From Megalobrama amblycephala (taxonomy: Eukaryota > Chordata > Actinopteri > Cypriniformes > Xenocyprididae), in the NCBI RefSeq assembly GCF_018812025.1, contig NC_063050.1, forward strand, positions 12,317,037-12,381,036: DNA of 64,000 bases. The letters run 5' to 3'. The translations under genes were made by a program, and so were the position numbers. Shown in pieces: positions 47,821 through 64,000 of the stretch. Within the stretch, counting starts at the first letter, position 1, and every line of letters begins with the position of its first letter. The notes under the pieces are model-generated. The model saw only the letters and a list, made by a program, of their open reading frames with translations, was not told the origin of the DNA and made no database searches.

Positions 47821-50800
47821 GATATTACTGTGACGTGTCAGTAATAGCTCTGATCACCAACACAACACTTGTCAACATAATAAACCAAACTGAACAAATC
47901 ACCTAGCATCATATAGCCTACAGACTATTTTTTATTTTTAGTACAGTTTTTGACAATCACTAGGACCCATTTCTCAATACTTGAGTCACTTTAATCAAAA
48001 CTCTTCACAGTGAACAACAGAAATCTACATATATGGGGCTAAACTGTGGATCATTTATTATTGCTTTGGCACAAAATGCATTCAATGACTACATCTTTCA
48101 AATTACATTAATTCTTTTCTCACTACAACACAAAATGTCAAAACTCACTGTACCTACGTTTTCAAAACTGTTAAACTTAAGTGCAAAACAATAATAAAAT
48201 ACAAAACTGAAAAAGAAATATGCTACATTTCTACAATAATATTGTAATGAAATATATATAATTAGAATATGATCTAAAAAATCAAATACTATAAAAGCAA
48301 TTAGATGAAACTGAACACTTACACAAGCATTAGTCTTTTTAATTTCATTATCTATTCAATAGGGGGAAAAAAAATTTATTTACTTTTATTACACCAAAAC
48401 AGCACTTACCTGAAGCTAATTAGAGCTTATTTGGGCAAAGGAGGTTGTTGTAAAATGAGAGCAGAGAGGGAAATAACTGAAATAATGGAAACATCTGCAT
48501 TTAAATAGCTGACAGTCACATGTTTAGAAATCCACCAATAGGAGTTAAAGTAAAGATGCAAAGCAACCAATAGCGTTGTTGAATATCTGAGATGTGGACT
48601 GCCACAGACCTGCCGCACAGGTCACGTGTTTTTCCAGGTATGAGCCAAATGTTAACCATAAGTTAAAATATTCCATGATGTGTCGTAAGACACATATGAT
48701 CCACAGTTGTGTTTGGTGATCTGGGCCATATACTTCAATAAAATTAGTGAGCCAAAATAAAATTCCCTCCAATTCTAAAGTCATTGCAAAACATATATGG
48801 CAAACCTTTGGCCCACATGTGCTCAACCTTGACATATCTAGGCCAGATGTTCCAGCTATCAGCCACATTTGGCCCAAATGTTCTTGTTATCTGGGTCAAT
48901 CTCCTCAATCTTTTCGACGCATTACAGTGAAACTGAAAGGGTTTCACTGAATAGTTACTGCTGGTTATTTTACAGAAGTAGGAAAATTTCATGTAGTCTG
49001 AACTGACTACTCGCTGTTTTGGCCGCAATTTGGTGTCTAAAATATTGGTTGCACTGGGAGCAAGCATGCATAGGCCTATACATATTCAAGAGTTTCCTGT
49101 TTCGAGTTAATGAGACTGTGTAAAAAATATAGCATTTTCAGTCACGCGCTTTTATTTTACCTTATTTTTTTAAATAAAAAATAAAATTGATTACTTTGCC
49201 ACAATCTATCAAAGCTGAAATAATAAACAACTGTTGTGGTGAAGGCAGCAGGAAACATCTGTAATGTGAGAAATGAAGAATATGACAAAGACCCTCATCA
49301 AGTGTAAATAACTTAATTCATCTTAGCTACTTCCTAAAAAATGTGTCACAAACAAAAAGGGTTTCCAGGGTGACACAAAATTTGAACTTCAAATATAAGG
49401 AGACATCTCTTGACATACGAGTCCAAATTTGCACTTACATGAACGTATGACTGAATCATGAGTTTTCAAGCAAAGGACATTGTGTCGTTTGAATATCCAT
49501 TCTGATTAGCCAATGTAGCAATGAGAACAACCAATAAACCAGTATCTTATAATATGTCATAATCTGAATATTGCTTGTATTAGAAAGAAACATGTTTTGA
49601 GTGCTCTGTGGATGTGTACGAGTTGAATACAAACAACATAAATACTATAGAAATCATTCCAAGCAAAAGAAAAACACAAATCACATTTTTCTTGTGTTAG
49701 TACTTTTATTTCCACACATATTTTTCTTGTGGACAAAATTTCAGCTTAGACCAGTTTCATCAATCATTCAGTTTGCATATTTCCATTTTTTGAGGTCAGG
49801 GGAGCAGCTAAATTACATTTTTAAGCAACAAACACCTCCGTTTCCAAACCATAAATTACAATTAAATTTGTAGACAAAGAAAGTTGGTACCCAGATAAAC
49901 ACAAGCTCACTTGCAAACCCTCCATGCACAAAAGCAGCTCTGTGCATTCACTCACATTCACTGCATGACACAGCGCCCTCTGCTGGCCACGGGTAAATAA
50001 GGCTCTCCAGTGCACGATTCAAGTGTTCAGATTTCATTCTTAGTGTCAAATCATCAAACTGCCTGTTTGCATGTACCAATATGGTAGTTTACCAACTTAA
50101 TCTAAAATATTAAGTTTAAACATTAAGTAAATCTGTGATAAATATTTGATGTTATATGCTTAGTTCATGTAAAACACTAAGATAAATCTATTAATTTAGG
50201 ATCAAACCGCAAAACTGAATTACTACAAGTAATTAGTGCAACTTATTCACTAAATGCCCCCTTTACCTTGACATAAAAAAAACTACAAGCTCATTTGCTG
50301 GAATTACAGTAGCTAATTTCTATCACAAATGATGCAGGATCCATGTTGATTGTAAATTTTCCTAAAGGATTATTACAAACAGAGATAAACAGAACAGAAA
50401 TATGAAAAATGAAATCATAGCATCCAGTGCAGAAGTTTGACTCATCTTTCACCCCATCAGTCATTTCTTGTTTTCTTTTCCTCTGATGCTGCACATTTTG
50501 GTTATAAAACGTTAGCCTCATAGCATAATTGCCCAGATCATATTTTAAAGGCAGATATCACAATTTGGCCAAAAAACGAAAAGTAAAACTTGGTTTATTT
50601 CTGTGACCCCTAACATCTGTCAATCAAACCCAGCAACACGTCTATGCAGTGTCAAATACAGATTTGTGAAAATACAGAATTTGTACCATTAAATCAAAGT
50701 TGATAGATTGCATGCAACCTTTAAAACCGTTTTGTGTGTGCGCAATTGATAAAGAAATAGTTCACTCAAATATTATAGTCATAATTTACTCACCTTAACA

Positions 50801-51185
50801 AAACAATTCATATTTATCAAATGGAAAAGAGCTGCATGAACATATTATGTAGAAAACAAAAGAAGAACAGGTTTGGAACAACATGCAGGTGAGTAAATGA
50901 TGAGATAATGTTCATGTTTGGGTGAATTATTCCTTTAAAACTTCTCATCACACTGCAATAGAAGAATTTACGTACAGCATTTAAAAAAATAATAATCAAT
51001 CATTCATTCACAATCTAAAAACATACCTATCCTGATAGATAACATCTATCATCTAAATCTCACCCTGAAAAGATGAGGATGAGCATCCAGTCGTCTATTC
51101 CCAGAAGATCCAGTTTAGTAAGTCCCGTTGTCCATCGCCGCCTCCTCCCGGTTTGGCACTCGGGCAGTAATGAAGTCTTTATTAT
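47820..51185. repeat. Non-coding block, copy B of the duplication at 1-3770
   Basis: Shares long near-identical stretches with 107-520 and 2280-3760. The match ends at about 51185, about 30 bp beyond the slc25a10 polyadenylation signal. Unique inserts at 47930-48890 (including a 'gcccacatgtg...ggcccaaatg' repeat near 48800-48890) and 49260-49650 are absent from copy A. No gene is supported. Confidence 0.65.
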
Positions 51186-51216
51186 ACAGACGTGCTGGTC
51201 TGGCAGCATTTTGACG

Positions 51217-51222
51217 TTTATT
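51217..51222 (-). terminator. slc25a10: slc25a10 polyadenylation signal AATAAA
   Basis: Minus-strand AATAAA, 107 bp past the stop codon. It is the first such hexamer downstream, giving a short 3' UTR. Confidence 0.65.
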
Positions 51223-51328
51223 ATGTGTGTAGTGTGAGAAAGAGAGAGACAGTCCAGAAAGAATACAGCAGTGAGAGCAGCTTCAAGAGGAGGCCAAAGG
51301 TCAAGAGGTCAAAGTTCAACGGACTCCT

Positions 51329-61841
<10,513 letters not shown>

Positions 61842-62290
61842 CTCTCCGGTTTCCGTTAGTCTCTCTCTCTCTTTCTGGCTGCAAGCGACGCGTCCTGTGC
61901 CGTGCGCTGCTGACTGCGTGTGTAGATCTCGCTAATCTTCCGCGAGGTCAAGAGCGTGCCGGTGCTTCTGGTTTGCACGAGACATCATGAGTGCGTGGCG
62001 TGCGTGAGCGGGGTGCGCGGACAAACAAAGTTCACGAGCAGCCAATTGGTCGCGCGGAATCTGGAACGGCCTCCCGGTGCGCCAAATCCACCTCCTACTG
62101 GCACACACACATTACAATACACACAAAAAGAGGAAAACATCCATGCGACTGTGCGGTGTTCATTGAGAGCGAGCGCTGGACTCTTAAAGAGACAGTAGCC
62201 GATGAGAGACCGGGAGCGCGCTGGATTACTGCACTGTCACTTTAAGACGAGACACTTCCTCATTCTCACGCAACTCCGACAGGCGGTGGA
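61842..62290 (-). promoter_or_regulatory. slc25a10: CpG-rich slc25a10 5' flank
   Basis: The start codon lies in a GC- and CpG-rich patch (about 61690-62290) amid AT-rich DNA, as expected for a CpG-island housekeeping promoter. A CT run at 61858-61878 lies in the likely 5' UTR. No TATA box is evident; the transcription start is not determined. Confidence 0.5.
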
Positions 62291-62516
62291 GCCACTGCAC
62301 TGACACAATAGAGTTCAGTACTGTTGTGAAATGTTTAGTGGGCCAATAAACGTGTGTTATGGAGACATGTTTTGATTCATGTAGTCTGACTATTGCTGTC
62401 AGACTGACTGAATTAATGAGTATTTGTATAAAATGTCCATTTATAATGCAGGCATAATCTTTAAAATTGAAGAGTTAGACTATATCTTATCAGCAGCCAC
62501 TTCTAATAAACCTCTT

Positions 62517-63290
62517 AAAGGGTTAGTTCACCCAAAAATGAAAATAATGTCATTAATTACTCACCCTCATGTCGTTCCACACCCATAAGACCTTCTTTAA
62601 TCTTCGGAACACAAATTAAGATATTTTTGATGAAATCCGATGGCTAAGTGAGGCCTTCATAGGAAGTAATGACATTTCCTCTCTCAAGATCCATTAATGT
62701 ACTAAAAACATATTTAAATCAGTTCGTGTGAGTACAGTGGTTCAATATTAATATTATAAAGCGACAAGAATATTTTTGGTACGCCAAAAAACAAAATAAC
62801 GACTTATAAAGTGATGGCCGATTTCAAAACACTACTTCAGGAAGCTTTGGAGCATAAATGAATCAGTGTATCAAATCAGCGGTTCGCGCCAAAGTCACGT
62901 GATTTCAGCAGTTTGACACGCGATCCAAATCATGATTCAACACACTGATTCATTTGTGCTCCGAAGCTTCCTGAAGCAGTGTTTTGAAATCGGCCATCAC
63001 TATATAAGTCGTTATTTTGTTTTTTTTGGGGCACCAAAAATATTCTCGTCGCTTTATAATATTAATATGGAACCACTGCACTCACATGAACTGATTTAAA
63101 TATGTTTTTAGTACATTAATGGATCTTGAGAGAGGAAATGTCATTGCTCCTCACAGAGCCATCAGATTTCAACTAAAATATCTTAATTTGTGTTCCGAAG
63201 ATGAACGAAGGTCTTACAGGTGTGAAACGGCATGAGGGTGAGTAATAAATGACAGAATTTTCATTTTTGGGTGAACTAACCCTTTAAGAA
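62517..63290. repeat. Long palindromic MITE
   Basis: Ends gggttagttcaccc and gggtgaactaaccc with arms of about 380 bp around a centre near 62905. Same family as 14552-15335 but with a different core. Another copy starts at about 63740. Confidence 0.82.
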
Positions 63291-63416
63291 GACATTTCTT
63301 TTTTTCTTTTTTTTCTTTTTTATTAAGGGATATGTTGCAATCAGAACCCTGAGCTTTTCAGGTGGCAAAACAATGCACAAAATATATCCATAAACTAGTC
63401 AGTAATTAATAAAAAG

Positions 63417-63479
63417 AGTAAAGTCCCATCAGTTAAATATTAAAAATTAAATTTAATATTTAACTGATGGGACTTTACT
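63417..63479. repeat. Perfect 28-bp hairpin
   Basis: Arms 63417-63444 and 63452-63479 are exact reverse complements around a 7-base loop, followed by a T run of about 18. Confidence 0.85.
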
Positions 63480-63548
63480 TTTTTTTTTTTTTTTTTTGCT
63501 AGTGCCATAATTATTGTAAAATCAAAATCGAAGAGAATGAGAAACTGT

Positions 63549-63551
<3 letters not shown>

Positions 63552-63612
<61 letters not shown>
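63552..63612. repeat. (TA)n microsatellite
   Basis: About 60 bp of TA dinucleotides; the tyrosine-isoleucine ORF across it is an artefact. Confidence 0.97.
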
Positions 63613-63614
<2 letters not shown>

Positions 63615-64000
63615 AGAAGCTTGTTTCTGTTAAAAAAAATCAAAAATCAAAAAAGTTGATTGTAGGTTCATCTTGCATTTGACTGTCATCTTGTGGACAT
63701 TTGCAGTACTTCAGCTTCTGTTGCTGAAACACTCATTTTTAAAGGGATAGTTCACCCAAAAATGAAAACTGAAAATCATTTATTCACCCTCAAGTTGTCC
63801 CAAACCTGTATGAGTTTCTTTCTCCTGCTGAACACAAAGGAAGATATTTGAAAGACCCCCATTAACTACCATAGATTTTTTTTCCTACTATGGTAGTCAA
63901 AGGGAAGCGAGATCTGCTTGGTTACAAACATTCTTCCAAATATCTTATTTTGTGTTCAGCAGAACAAATAAATTCATACAGGTTTGGAACAACTTGAGGG

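Overview
The window reads as vertebrate nuclear DNA from a teleost, most likely a cyprinid (carp or zebrafish relative). The evidence is genes split by GT-AG introns, no operon-like packing, many hAT-type MITEs with 8-bp target duplications, the 'gggatagttcaccc' foldback family typical of cyprinid genomes, L2/CR1-like LINEs, a Ty3/gypsy element, a DIRS-type remnant, and fish-style GIMAP and complement C3 coding sequence. All host genes I can support lie on the minus strand.

Layout. (1) 1-3770: non-coding repeat block whose parts recur, same orientation, at 47820-51185. (2) 4043-6444: a GIMAP/AIG1 GTPase exon split by a hAT-like insertion with an 8-bp target duplication. (3) 7147-11164: a decayed Ty3/gypsy retrotransposon with 5-bp target duplication. 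(4) 12524-39158: the 3' half of a complement C3-like gene, 14 recognisable exons. It begins after the thioester site, carries an in-frame TGA, and seems to lack one internal exon. Its last intron holds a 7.8-kb hAT-like element plus a 1.5-kb one. (5) 39352-43002: a non-LTR retrotransposon with an intact esterase-type ORF1 and an endonuclease, but no reverse transcriptase. (6) 43877-44911: a full GIMAP exon with a long Ala/Gly-rich tail. (7) 45219-47660: DIRS-like debris. (8) 51217-61841: slc25a10, the mitochondrial dicarboxylate carrier, all 11 coding exons, 286 aa, intact, with a polyadenylation signal. (9) 61842-64000: CpG-rich 5' flank, then MITEs and simple repeats.

Biology. slc25a10 is the only clearly functional housekeeping gene. 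The GIMAP genes and C3 fragment are immune-family sequences in a transposon-rich segment. The simplest reading is a duplicated C3 copy that lost its 5' half in a deletion that also removed the LINE 3' half, then decayed. No new system is demonstrated. The most useful observations are the C3 fragment and its lesions, the clean nested insertions with target duplications, the alanine-expanded GIMAP tail, and a higher-order tandem array in slc25a10 intron 1.
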